The notes under the pieces are model-generated. The model saw only the letters and a list, made by a program, of their open reading frames with translations, was not told where the DNA came from and did no database searches. Below, piece after piece: positions 18,390 to 27,434 of a DNA stretch of 64,000 bases. The DNA is from an uncultured Flammeovirgaceae bacterium (GTDB taxonomy: Bacteria; Bacteroidota; Bacteroidia; Cytophagales; Cyclobacteriaceae). The DNA lies in the NCBI GenBank assembly GCA_937883755.1, contig CAKZYA010000024.1, forward strand, positions 114,618-178,617, written 5' to 3'. Numbering within the stretch: the first letter of the stretch is position 1; each line of letters starts with the position of its first letter. The position numbers and the translations under genes are program-made.

Positions 18390-19511
18390 ATGAAACGGCG
18401 AAATTTCTTTAAAGTAAGCGCTGCAACCTCATTGGGAACTCTTGCTCTAAGCAGCACTCGACAAAAAGCTAACGATCCGGTTAGAAGAAAAGAAGACGGT
18501 GTGATGCATGTGGGCTGTCAGCACGGGGGCACCAGTAAAGAGAATCTGGAATTTTGGGCCCGGCACGGAGTATTTCACGTAGATGCTGGTTCACCCAAAA
18601 TGATTGAAGGAGTAGGCTGGGATCTGGATGATTCATTGGCCATGCAAGAAGCCTGTAACAAATACGGTATCAAAGTAGAAGCCTATCACCTACCACTCTC
18701 TTCAGCGGGTATCGACGGAGTAGCGACCCCTAATATTATGCTGGGAAAAAGTCCAGAGCGGGATCGGGAAATTGAAATGATTCAGCAGATGATTCAGGTA
18801 GCGGCAAAGAGTGATGTGCACATGTTACTGTACAATACCATCATTTTACCTATTCTACGCACCGGGCGAACCATCGACCCCACCCGGGGAAATGCCTCAT
18901 ATAGTACCTGGAATTACGAGGAAGCCGTGAAGCAGGGGCTAGACAAAGAAAAAACGATCGCGGGTGACGTTTCTATTGATGAACTCTACGAACGTATTAC
19001 TTATTTCCTGGATCGGGTACTTCCAGTGGCGGAAGAGTATAATGTGAAGCTGGGCAACCATATTGCCGACCCTCCTGCCCCAGTAGGCTACGGCGGCATT
19101 ACCCGCTGGAACAGCCCGGAGGTATTTGCTGGAATCAAGCGCTTTGCTCAGTTGTACGATAGCCCTTCCCATGGATTCAATCTGTGTCTGGGTTCCACTG
19201 CTGAGGGGTTGAAAGATCCTAAGACGGAAATTATTCCGATCATCAAATGGGTAGGAAAGCGCAATCAGATTTTTAATATCCATTTGCGGAATATTAAAGG
19301 AGGCTGGAATAATTTCCAGGAGGTTTACCCGGATAACGGAGATATGGATTTTCTGGAAATCGTAAGAGCCCTGAGAGACGTAGGATACACCGGAATGCTC
19401 ATGCCCGATCATATTCCCCGTCACGAAGATCCCGCTAGTGGACTTCAGGGGCATGCCTTCGCTTTTGGTTATATCAAAGGGTTATTGCATGCTGTTTACG
19501 CTGAAGTCTAG
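18390..19511 (+). CDS. Mannonate dehydratase-like TIM-barrel protein (UxuA family) with Tat-like leader
   Basis: Resembles UxuA, which dehydrates D-mannonate to 2-keto-3-deoxygluconate. UxuA-like motifs are KLGNHIADPPAP, FNLCLGSTAEG, IFNIHLRNIKGG, NGDMDFLEIVRALRDVGYTGMLMPDHIP and the final GHAFAFGYIKGLL; the Cys, His and Asp residues in these are the metal-site positions of the family. Unusually, the N-terminus reads MKRRNFFKVSAATSLGTLALSS, a twin-arginine-type leader, which suggests export or a vestigial signal. Length 373 is a little short of UxuA (about 390). It starts 13 bp after garR, within the operon. A different sugar-acid or isomerase activity in the same barrel family is possible. 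Confidence 0.78.
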   Translation: MKRRNFFKVSAATSLGTLALSSTRQKANDPVRRKEDGVMHVGCQHGGTSKENLEFWARHGVFHVDAGSPKMIEGVGWDLDDSLAMQEACNKYGIKVEAYHLPLSSAGIDGVATPNIMLGKSPERDREIEMIQQMIQVAAKSDVHMLLYNTIILPILRTGRTIDPTRGNASYSTWNYEEAVKQGLDKEKTIAGDVSIDELYERITYFLDRVLPVAEEYNVKLGNHIADPPAPVGYGGITRWNSPEVFAGIKRFAQLYDSPSHGFNLCLGSTAEGLKDPKTEIIPIIKWVGKRNQIFNIHLRNIKGGWNNFQEVYPDNGDMDFLEIVRALRDVGYTGMLMPDHIPRHEDPASGLQGHAFAFGYIKGLLHAVYAEV

Positions 19512-19590
19512 AACGGATGAGGCAGGTGCTCAATTAGTAGCCAAGTCTCCAATATTCCTCATTTCAAAATTCACTGATAGCAACTGATTT

Positions 19591-20910
19591 ATGACCAAGA
19601 TTAAGAATACGCAACTTAAGGGAGCCGAGATAGCCGAGATAAATATTACTCCGATTGCGACCGTTGACCCCCCGCTACTCAATGCAGCCGGTCTTCACGC
19701 TCCTTACGCCCTGCGAATAGTACTGGAAGTAGTAACCAAAGACAATATCTCAGGTATCAGTGAAATTCCGGGTAATATCCAAACTAACGAAGCGCTAGAA
19801 GAAGCGAGAAATATTATTATCGGTCAGGATCCCTTTCAACTAAACCAGATTAAACAGCAGTTAGAAAGTCATTTTGGCAAGGAGTCAGCTGATGAACGGG
19901 GCGAGGCACCCTGGGATCAGCGCAAACTGGTGCATATTTTTAGTGCGGTGGAGGTCGCCTGCCTAGATATTCAGGGTAAAATTTGCGATCGTCCGATAGT
20001 TGATCTGCTAGGCGGAAAAATGCGAGATAGCGTTCCCTTCGCTGCTTATCTGTTCTACAAATACGAAGGAGCTGGTGGTGAACTAGGTTTTGGTACTGAT
20101 CCTGATGCTACTGGTTGGGCTAAGGCTCGCCAGGCATCGGCACTAAATGCGGAAGAGATAGTAGCTCAGGCGCAGGCAATGTGTAAAGAATTCGGTTTCA
20201 AATCTATCAAACTAAAAGGCGGGGCACTAGAACCCCAGCACGAAGTAGAAGCTATGCTCGCACTGCGAGAAGCCTTTGGTTCGGACGTTCCGCTTCGGCT
20301 CGACCCCAATGCCATTTGGAAGAAAGAAACTGCTATTCACTGCGGTCGGCAGTTAGAAGGAGTGTTAGAATACCTGGAAGATCCGGTTCGAGGACAAGCG
20401 GCTATGGCTGAGGTTTGTAAAACGCTCAACATTCCGTTGGCAACCAATATGTGTACTACTTCCTTTGAGGATATTCCCAGTAGTATCGCTTTAGGCTCGG
20501 AAGACATTATTTTGAGTGATCATCACTTCTGGGGTGGGCTACGTTCCAGTGTGGAGCTGGCTCGCATCTGCGATACCTTTGGTCGTCGGCTCTCTATGCA
20601 CTCCAACAGTCATTTAGGCATCTCGCTAGCAGCGATGGTACACCTGGGGGCTGCTTTACCCACTCCACCTTATCCACTAGATACGCATTACCCCTGGCAG
20701 TCCGATGAAGTGATTGTGGGTGGTCGGATTAAATTTGAAGAAGGATCGGTAAAAGTGCCTGAAGGTCCAGGACTAGGCGTAGAGCTAGATCGAGACGCCC
20801 TGGAAAAACTACATCAAAATTTTTTGAAGTGCGGGTTGACCCATCGTAACGATGAAATAGAAATGCAAAAAGTACAGCCCGATTGGCAATTTCGGGCTAC
20901 CCGCTGGTAA
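19591..20910 (+). CDS. Glucarate dehydratase-like enolase-superfamily enzyme
   Basis: Would dehydrate D-glucarate (or another aldarate) to 5-keto-4-deoxyglucarate, the substrate of the aldolase encoded in the same operon. The mandelate-racemase-type active site is intact: the KxK pair at K207/K209 (KLKGG), D238 and N240 in RLDPNAIW, the Glu of EDPVRG near 263, Asn in TNMCTT near 292, SDHHFWGG near 316 and the His of HSNSHLG near 342. The early substrate loop contains AAGLHAPYALR, as in GudD. Length 439 is normal. A gap of 79 bp follows the UxuA-like gene; it is the last gene of the operon. A short AT-rich hairpin (20911-20934) lies just after the stop. Confidence 0.88.
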   Translation: MTKIKNTQLKGAEIAEINITPIATVDPPLLNAAGLHAPYALRIVLEVVTKDNISGISEIPGNIQTNEALEEARNIIIGQDPFQLNQIKQQLESHFGKESADERGEAPWDQRKLVHIFSAVEVACLDIQGKICDRPIVDLLGGKMRDSVPFAAYLFYKYEGAGGELGFGTDPDATGWAKARQASALNAEEIVAQAQAMCKEFGFKSIKLKGGALEPQHEVEAMLALREAFGSDVPLRLDPNAIWKKETAIHCGRQLEGVLEYLEDPVRGQAAMAEVCKTLNIPLATNMCTTSFEDIPSSIALGSEDIILSDHHFWGGLRSSVELARICDTFGRRLSMHSNSHLGISLAAMVHLGAALPTPPYPLDTHYPWQSDEVIVGGRIKFEEGSVKVPEGPGLGVELDRDALEKLHQNFLKCGLTHRNDEIEMQKVQPDWQFRATRW

Positions 20911-21060
20911 AAATGATCTACCTGATTATCATTTAAATAACAATTTCAGGATTACAAAGCCTCTTCTTATAAACTTAACCCAAAACAGTACACCCGTAGG
21001 TACAGATATAATTTGCCTTGCTACCAGATAGCTTTTTTAGCAGATTCGCGGAAAAGCTTT

Positions 21061-23007
21061 ATGCAAAAGTTCTCGATATTTTGGCTACTATGGGTAACGG
21101 TGAGCATTGTTTATGCTTCAGATACCACTTCGCCCTTTGGACAGGTTACTAAAGCAGAACTTTCTGAAGCTTACTATCCACTAGATTCTGCTGCTGACGC
21201 AGTTATCCTTCGCAATAATGGGAAGGTACGCATAAGCTATCTAGAAGATAAAGGGTTCCGAGCGTACTATACTCGGGAGATAAAGATCAAAATTTATCGT
21301 TCCTCTGGTTTCGATTGGGCTGATGTCGCCTTGCCTTATTACGTAAAAGATAAGTACAAAGCTGAGCTAGTCCGAGATATTGAAGCGTTTAGCTACACAC
21401 TTGACGGCGATGCTATTCAAAAAACAGGACTATCGAGAAAAGATATTTTTACTGAAGAAGCAAATGAGGCGTACTCCCTAAAGAAGTTTGCTTTCCCTAA
21501 CGTGAGAGAAGGCTCAATCATTGAATATAAGTACACCCTTGTTTCTCCTTACTTATTCCAGTTAAACGACTGGGAGTTCCAGCGGGAGATTCCAGTGGTT
21601 TGGAGTGAATATGAGGCAATTATTCCCGCCTTTTATGAGTATCAGATGCTTTATCGAGGGTACATCCCGTTTGAGGAAAATGATGCTGAAGTTTATCAGA
21701 AAGGGCTAAAGTTGCGAGGTTACACCTACAGCACTGTCAAGTATCATTGGGCAGTTAAGGATATTCCTGCATTTGCCGATGAGTCTTTTGTGGGCAATAA
21801 AGACGACTATATTGCTAAGCTGACTTTCCAGCTAGTAAAAGAGAATTTTCCAGGAGTGGCAGTACGGGATTACATGAGCTCCTGGCCTGAGCTAACCAAA
21901 GATTTACGGTCTCTCACGGATTATGGAAAATTTCTAAAGCGTAAAGATGGAAAAGAAATTGTCTACCAACTTACTGAGGGTTTATCCTCTGATACCGAGA
22001 AAGCTCAGGCTATTTATAATCACCTAAATCAGAAACTTCGCTGGAATGGAGAAATTAGCCTGTATCCAGATACTTCACCCAAAGATTTGCTAAAGCAACA
22101 AACTGGAAATAGCACGGATCTAAATATACTGCTGTGTAATTGGCTCAATATGGCAGGAGTAGAGGCTAGCCCAGTATTACTCAGTACGCGGGCTCACGGC
22201 AGAATTCAAACCAAGTATCCTGAGATTAATCAGTTCAATTACTCAGTGGTGCGTATTGAAGCTGACAGTAAAGAGTATTTATTAGATATTACCGAATCAA
22301 CTCAGCCTTTCGGTATGATTCCAATTTACTGTCTAAATCATCAGGGATTGTTAGTTGATTCTGATGAAGGGCGCTGGATATCGTTGGAGAGAGGCGATGT
22401 TTATCAGATAGAAAATTACTATACTTTAGAATATCAAAAGGCGGAAGACCAGTTTCGTACTTCGGTGAGCCAGATATTTAGAGGATACGGTGCACTGACC
22501 ATGCGTCAAATGCTGCGTGACCAGCCTCAACGAGTGGCGGGGTATACATCAGATAATTTCAAGGTATTTGATCAGGATCAACTAGATAAAGCACTCAGAG
22601 TGGCATATACTCGCCAATCGGATATCACTCAGTTGGGAGAGTATGTGTATATTGAAACATTTCCTCGTGTGCCAGTAGCCGAAAACCCCTTCAAAGCGAT
22701 AGATCGTAAACATCCGATTGATTACAGCTACCGTAGAACCTATAAACAGACCTTCAATATCCAAATTCCTGAAGGATACAAAGTAGAAGAATTACCACAG
22801 AACCTGTCTTTTGCTCTGGAAGGTAACACTGTACAATTCATATTTCAAACCCAAGTGACCGCCGTTTCAGCGCAGGTAGTTAGTCTACTTCGTATTAATC
22901 ATTCGCTGATTGCCCCGGAACAATACCAGCAACTACGAAAGCTGTACGAAGAAATGCTGGTGAAGCACCAGGAGAAGATCGTTCTACAAAAAGTGAAAGC
23001 AGAATAG
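21061..23007 (+). CDS. Secreted DUF3857 / transglutaminase-like protein
   Basis: Unknown role, probably periplasmic. The ATG at 21061 gives a normal signal peptide (MQKFSIFWLLWVTVSIVYAS); the frame can be extended to a TTG 48 bp upstream but that hides the signal, so it is not used. The N-terminal half matches the DUF3857 pattern (RISYLEDKGFRAYYTREIKIKIY, then REGSIIEYKYTLVSPY). The middle has the transglutaminase-like stretch AQAIYNHLNQKLRWNG ... LNILLCNWLNMAGVEASPVLLSTR, with Cys in LLCNWL at the catalytic position, followed by a DUF3858-like C-terminus. Its stop abuts the convergent DUF1501 gene stop with no gap. It sits downstream of the aldarate operon but has its own 150-bp leader. Confidence 0.85.
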   Translation: MQKFSIFWLLWVTVSIVYASDTTSPFGQVTKAELSEAYYPLDSAADAVILRNNGKVRISYLEDKGFRAYYTREIKIKIYRSSGFDWADVALPYYVKDKYKAELVRDIEAFSYTLDGDAIQKTGLSRKDIFTEEANEAYSLKKFAFPNVREGSIIEYKYTLVSPYLFQLNDWEFQREIPVVWSEYEAIIPAFYEYQMLYRGYIPFEENDAEVYQKGLKLRGYTYSTVKYHWAVKDIPAFADESFVGNKDDYIAKLTFQLVKENFPGVAVRDYMSSWPELTKDLRSLTDYGKFLKRKDGKEIVYQLTEGLSSDTEKAQAIYNHLNQKLRWNGEISLYPDTSPKDLLKQQTGNSTDLNILLCNWLNMAGVEASPVLLSTRAHGRIQTKYPEINQFNYSVVRIEADSKEYLLDITESTQPFGMIPIYCLNHQGLLVDSDEGRWISLERGDVYQIENYYTLEYQKAEDQFRTSVSQIFRGYGALTMRQMLRDQPQRVAGYTSDNFKVFDQDQLDKALRVAYTRQSDITQLGEYVYIETFPRVPVAENPFKAIDRKHPIDYSYRRTYKQTFNIQIPEGYKVEELPQNLSFALEGNTVQFIFQTQVTAVSAQVVSLLRINHSLIAPEQYQQLRKLYEEMLVKHQEKIVLQKVKAE

Positions 23008-24465
23008 TTAGGCGAATAACTCGTCAATGACTTTTCCCCCAATTTGAGAAAGCTGCTTGTAACGCCCACCGTGGAAGTAGGTGAGTTTGTTATCATCTAG
23101 ACCAAGTAACCGAAGTAGCGTTACGTGTACGTCTTGTAACGGATGAACTACATCAACTGCACTTTCGCCGATCTCATCGGTTGCTCCGATAGTGTGCCCC
23201 GCTTTTACACCGCCTCCAGCAAACCACATCGCCATTGCATTGGGGTTATGATCGCGTCCGTAAGCCACTCCACCTTCGCGAACTCCGTTGTCAGGGCTAC
23301 GCCCGAATTCGCCGCACCAGACGATTAAGGTTTCATCTAGCATACCTCTTCGTTTTAGGTCTTTGATTAATCCCGCAATGGGTTTATCTACGCTGCGGAT
23401 TAAGCTGCCGTGAGCTCGGGCGAGGTAATCGTGGGAGTCCCAGCCGCCGGAGTAGATTTGGACGAAGCGCACTCCCTGCTCAATAAGTCGGCGGGCGAGC
23501 AAACATTTACGACCAAAGGCATCAGTGGTTTCTTCGCCTACGCCGTAGAGCTCCTTGGTCTTTTCATCTTCCTGTTCAATCTCAATAATATCGGGCACTT
23601 CCATTTGCATCCGAAAGGCTAGCTCGTAGCTTTCCATACGAGCAGCCAAATCGTCGTGAGCCGAATGGCGTTTGGCGTGAGCTTCGTTAAAGGTGCTCAG
23701 TAAATCCAGGCTTTCCCGCTGGTGGTAGCGACTTACGCCGGGTGGTGGTTGAATATCTAAAATTGGTGATCCTACCGAGCGGAGAGGAGTGCCCTGATAG
23801 TAAGCCGGAAGAAACCCGTTTGACCAGTTAGAAGCACCTCCCTGCGGATACGCTACTTCGGGCAGCACGATGAAGGCAGGTAGGTTCTCATTTTCAGTAC
23901 CCAAGCCGTAAGTTACCCAAGCCCCGATACCTGGCTCGCCCCCAAACTTGTTTCCAGTGTTAATATGATACATAGCCGTAGGGTGATTTACCGATTCAGC
24001 TTGCGCTCCTCGATAAAAGCAAATATCATCCGCTACATCGGCCAAATGCACAAAGTGCTCACTCATATCGACTCCCGACTGACCTACCTTACGGGTTTTG
24101 AACGGACTTTCCACGTAGTAACGATTCCCCGACGACATAGCCGAAAAATTTTCACCCTGCCGGGTAAACTTCTGCATATGAAGTTCGTGCAGCTTAGGCT
24201 TGGGATCGAAGGTATCAATATGGCTGGGGCCACCTTCCATCATTAGGAAGATACAAGCTTTGGCTTTCGCCGGAAGCATTGGCTGCCGAGGCGCTAAGGG
24301 ACCGTTGTTCGTTCCTTTCGCTAAGGCCGGATTACTGAGCATACTGCTAAAGGCAACCGTTCCCAAACTAGCTCCCAATCCGTAGAGAAAGTCACGACGG
24401 TTGAGGGTAGCAGCTGCTTTTTGGTTTAGGAGTCGCTGAATATGATCGAGGCGATTTTTTTTCAT
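23008..24465 (-). CDS. DUF1501 protein with Tat signal
   Basis: Sulfatase-fold-like exported protein of unknown activity. The longer frame begins inside the upstream gene; ATG at 24465 is chosen because it gives MKKNRLDHIQR followed by the twin-arginine motif NRRDFLYGLGASLG, and the upstream gene's stop is only 1 bp before it. DUF1501 motifs are IFLMMEGGPSHIDTFDPKP, the NHPTAMYHINTGNKF stretch, RFVQIYSGGWDSHDYL and LIVWCGEFGRSPDNG, then GRDHNPNAMAMWFAGGGVK. It is the second gene of a two-gene operon with the PSCyt1/DUF1549/DUF1553 protein, a pairing common in Planctomycetes and marine Bacteroidota near carbohydrate genes. Its substrate is not known. Confidence 0.9.
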   Translation of the reverse strand: MKKNRLDHIQRLLNQKAAATLNRRDFLYGLGASLGTVAFSSMLSNPALAKGTNNGPLAPRQPMLPAKAKACIFLMMEGGPSHIDTFDPKPKLHELHMQKFTRQGENFSAMSSGNRYYVESPFKTRKVGQSGVDMSEHFVHLADVADDICFYRGAQAESVNHPTAMYHINTGNKFGGEPGIGAWVTYGLGTENENLPAFIVLPEVAYPQGGASNWSNGFLPAYYQGTPLRSVGSPILDIQPPPGVSRYHQRESLDLLSTFNEAHAKRHSAHDDLAARMESYELAFRMQMEVPDIIEIEQEDEKTKELYGVGEETTDAFGRKCLLARRLIEQGVRFVQIYSGGWDSHDYLARAHGSLIRSVDKPIAGLIKDLKRRGMLDETLIVWCGEFGRSPDNGVREGGVAYGRDHNPNAMAMWFAGGGVKAGHTIGATDEIGESAVDVVHPLQDVHVTLLRLLGLDDNKLTYFHGGRYKQLSQIGGKVIDELFA

Positions 24466-24466
24466 G

Positions 24467-27274
24467 CTAGTAGACGTAAACAAATTCATTGGCATTGAAC
24501 AATACCCGGCACAGATCAGCCAAAGCTCGCGTTTCAGGTGAGACCTCAGACGGAGCCACATCGGCTACATAGTTTTCGTATACATCCAGTCGCTCAGTGT
24601 AAGAAAACTCTTCCCCGGTCATCTCTTCAAACATGGTTCGTTCAATTTTTACCGGATACTTCGGGTCTATCGGCTCATTTTCCTCATGATACTCCACCAT
24701 TTTAGCAACGAAATCAGCGGAAGCCTTCACTTCCTTAGCTTCGGCGGGACGATTCCAGGCCAGTTCCATCGCCCGTTCAATTTGACTCTTGAGATCTGAC
24801 CTTTCTTCATTGAGTCGTTGAGCCATGGCTAACGCTCGGTTGTAGCTGTCCTGCCCATTAAACAGCGTGAATACCTGAGGTGTAACCGTAGAAGCAATTC
24901 GCTGCTCACACGATAGGTCGGAATTTGGTTGATTAAATACTTCCAGCATCGGATTGGGTAATCCTCGGTAGTGATAGGAGTAAATAGTCCGTCGGTTGCG
25001 CTCTTCAGGAGTGCGAGACGGCTGGTAAGCCGGAGCAATAGAACCCATAATGTGCCGGGGCTGCATGGCTACTTCCCGATTAATTTCGGGTTTGATTGGC
25101 AAGCCGCCCATCTGAGTATTCAATTCGCCCGAAACGGCTAGCATCGCATCCCGAAGCTCTTCAGCGGTTAGGCGACGTGGAGAGAAATAAGCTAAATAGT
25201 GGTTATTAGGATCAATTACGTTAACATCTTTGGCTTCAGGGTGAGTACTGGATCGTCGGTAGGTATCCGAAGTCATGATCAGTCGGTGCATCTCCTTGAA
25301 TGACCAATCGTGGTCAATGAAGTAATTCGTGAGCCAATCGAGTAACTCGGGGTGAGTGGGTTTCTTGCCCATTACGCCGAAGTTACTGGCATTACCCGCA
25401 ATACCTTGCCCAAAGTGATACTGCCAGATTCGGTTAACGATAGATCGGGTAGTAAGCGGGTTCTCCGCACTAGATAGCCAATTTGCCAGTGCTAACCGCC
25501 GCCCGTCACGGGTATCGGGGATAGAGTCTTGGATGGGAGATTCTAGTTCTTCAGTAAAAGTTCGGATGGCACTGAGCACTCCCGGAGTAACTTCTTCATC
25601 GGTGGCGTAAACCGAACCTCCGGTGAGAATAAAAGTGGATTGAGTTTCAGAATTGATACTATCCGGTATTGTCATAGCTCGACCGCTCCGAGGATTATCC
25701 ACTACTGGCCCATTGTATACTGAATAGGCCAGTGGTTCGTAGCGGCCTAATTGATGGCGGAGAACTTGTAACCGTTTTTGCAGTACTTTGCGATAGCCTA
25801 AATCTTGGTCAGAAAGACCGATGTATCGGGGTGGTTTCTGATCATCCGGTAGTTTTCGCCGCTCATTGCGGGGTACATAGTTGAGTCCTCGTTGAGCCAT
25901 CCAGCGGCGAGCCGCAGCTTCTTCTTTTTCGTAAATGGCTTTTTGAACCTGTTCTGCCTCGTCAATCAATCGCTCCAGTCGGGCTTTCCCCGTTTTAAAG
26001 CCTTCTTTATTCTCCGAGGGTAGATAAGAGGCTTCCCGGTCGGCAAACTGCACTGGGGCAAAGCTAGCCTGAATGCGGTAGTAATCCCGGGTTGGAATGG
26101 GGTCGAATTTATGATCGTGGCAGCTAGCGCAGCGTAGGGGAATCGCTATAAAAGTTTCGCCCACACTGTTGGTCACATCATCTAAAAACAACTGTCGGGT
26201 TTCGGCGGCTACGCTCATGCCGGTGTGTTCCCAAGGTCCCATCCGCAGGTAACCTACCGCCACTAGCATTTCTGGGTCAGCAGGATTAATTTCATCCCCG
26301 GCAATCTGTTCGCGAATAAATTGATTGTAGGGTTTATCTTCGTTAAAAGATCGAATCACGTAGTCGCGGTAACGCCAGGCATTGGGTCGCTCGAAGTCGT
26401 TAGAGTAGCCATCGGTATCAGCGTAGCGAACTACATCCAGCCAGTGCCGCCCCCAACGTTCGCCGTAGCGAGGTGATGCCAGCAAACGCTCAATCAACTT
26501 TTCATAAGCATCGGGAGAATTATCGTTTACAAACATCTCGACTTCTTCAGGAGTAGGAGGAAGCCCTGTCAGATCGAAGGTGGCGCGACGAACTAGGGTT
26601 TGCTTATCAGCTAAGGGCGCCAGTTCAATATTGTGTTCTTCCAACTTACGCTGAATAAAGGCGTCAACTGGATGTTCCGATTCAGTCAAATAATCTTCTG
26701 GTACTTTATAATCTTGCACGGGCTGAAATCCCCAAAGGTCTTCCGGTTTATAACGACGGTTTTGCCAGGTGGCTGATAGGGCTGGGCTGGTTTTTACTTT
26801 TATGCCGTCGGAATACGTCCACTCGGTATTTTCTACCAGATAGGTTCGCCGTTCGTCTTCGGGCCAGGGGGCGCCAGCATCAATCCACTGTTTTACCAAA
26901 GTAATCTGCTCTCCCGTTAGCCGATCATTTTCCTTGGGGGGCATTTCAAACTCAGGGTTTTCCCAAGTTATTGCTTCGTAGATCAGGCTTTTTTCTGCGC
27001 TACCGGGTGCGAGAGCGGTACGTCCGGATTCCCCTCCGGCTAATGCACTTTCTAGAGTATGAATATTGAAATCGCCTTCAATCTCATCGGGCTTATCACC
27101 GTGGCAGGCAAAACACTTCTCTTGCAGTAGTGGATATACTTCGTGAGCGAATAATAATTCAGCCTCCTCTTCGGTGAGCTTTTCCTGATTTTGACAAGAA
27201 GACACCAGAAACATCAAAAAAGATACAGTTGCAAGATACCCGTAGATGCTTAAAGTCGAGAACCGTTGCAGCAT
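24467..27274 (-). CDS. PSCyt1/DUF1549/DUF1553 lipoprotein (planctomycete-type cytochrome c domain protein)
   Basis: Exported 935-residue protein with a lipobox Cys at 27 (FLVSSC). A c-type haem motif CFACH (C54, C57, H58) begins the PSCyt1 domain, which includes PPKENDRLT. DUF1549 follows at about 200-410 (AFIQRKLEEHNIEL, RRATFDLTGLPPTPEEV, GERWGRHWLDVVRYADTDGY), containing a second CASCHDHKFDPI near residue 380. DUF1553 lies in the C-terminal half (LANWLSSAENPLTTRSIVNR, NFGVMGKKPTHPELLDWL, RLIMTSDTYRRSS). A redox role at the cell envelope is inferred from the haem motifs. It is transcribed away from hldD and is followed after 1 bp by the DUF1501 gene. Confidence 0.92.
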   Translation of the reverse strand: MLQRFSTLSIYGYLATVSFLMFLVSSCQNQEKLTEEEAELLFAHEVYPLLQEKCFACHGDKPDEIEGDFNIHTLESALAGGESGRTALAPGSAEKSLIYEAITWENPEFEMPPKENDRLTGEQITLVKQWIDAGAPWPEDERRTYLVENTEWTYSDGIKVKTSPALSATWQNRRYKPEDLWGFQPVQDYKVPEDYLTESEHPVDAFIQRKLEEHNIELAPLADKQTLVRRATFDLTGLPPTPEEVEMFVNDNSPDAYEKLIERLLASPRYGERWGRHWLDVVRYADTDGYSNDFERPNAWRYRDYVIRSFNEDKPYNQFIREQIAGDEINPADPEMLVAVGYLRMGPWEHTGMSVAAETRQLFLDDVTNSVGETFIAIPLRCASCHDHKFDPIPTRDYYRIQASFAPVQFADREASYLPSENKEGFKTGKARLERLIDEAEQVQKAIYEKEEAAARRWMAQRGLNYVPRNERRKLPDDQKPPRYIGLSDQDLGYRKVLQKRLQVLRHQLGRYEPLAYSVYNGPVVDNPRSGRAMTIPDSINSETQSTFILTGGSVYATDEEVTPGVLSAIRTFTEELESPIQDSIPDTRDGRRLALANWLSSAENPLTTRSIVNRIWQYHFGQGIAGNASNFGVMGKKPTHPELLDWLTNYFIDHDWSFKEMHRLIMTSDTYRRSSTHPEAKDVNVIDPNNHYLAYFSPRRLTAEELRDAMLAVSGELNTQMGGLPIKPEINREVAMQPRHIMGSIAPAYQPSRTPEERNRRTIYSYHYRGLPNPMLEVFNQPNSDLSCEQRIASTVTPQVFTLFNGQDSYNRALAMAQRLNEERSDLKSQIERAMELAWNRPAEAKEVKASADFVAKMVEYHEENEPIDPKYPVKIERTMFEEMTGEEFSYTERLDVYENYVADVAPSEVSPETRALADLCRVLFNANEFVYVY

Positions 27275-27379
27275 AGTAAATCGGTTGTATTGTTCAGGTT
27301 AAGCTATTAATTTATGAAAAATACGTGGCAATTTCAAAGAGAGTAAGAAGTAGGGTAGACGAGCTTACCGACGAAAAAC

Positions 27380-27412
27380 TTTGCAATTCTGGCAACAGAA
27401 GACCTATTTTTG
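27380..27412 (+). promoter_or_regulatory. Bacteroidota-type promoter upstream of hldD
   Basis: TTTG at 27380-27383 and TATTTTTG (TAnnTTTG) at 27405-27412 with a 21-nt spacer match the Bacteroidota -33/-7 elements. The -7 box ends 22 bp before the hldD start codon. Confidence 0.6.
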
Positions 27413-27434
27413 ACACAACCAAAATAAAGTATCT

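Noticed and set aside
18939..19454. 171-codon minus-strand frame inside the UxuA-like gene
   Set aside because: Antisense shadow of a well supported gene; no domain signal.
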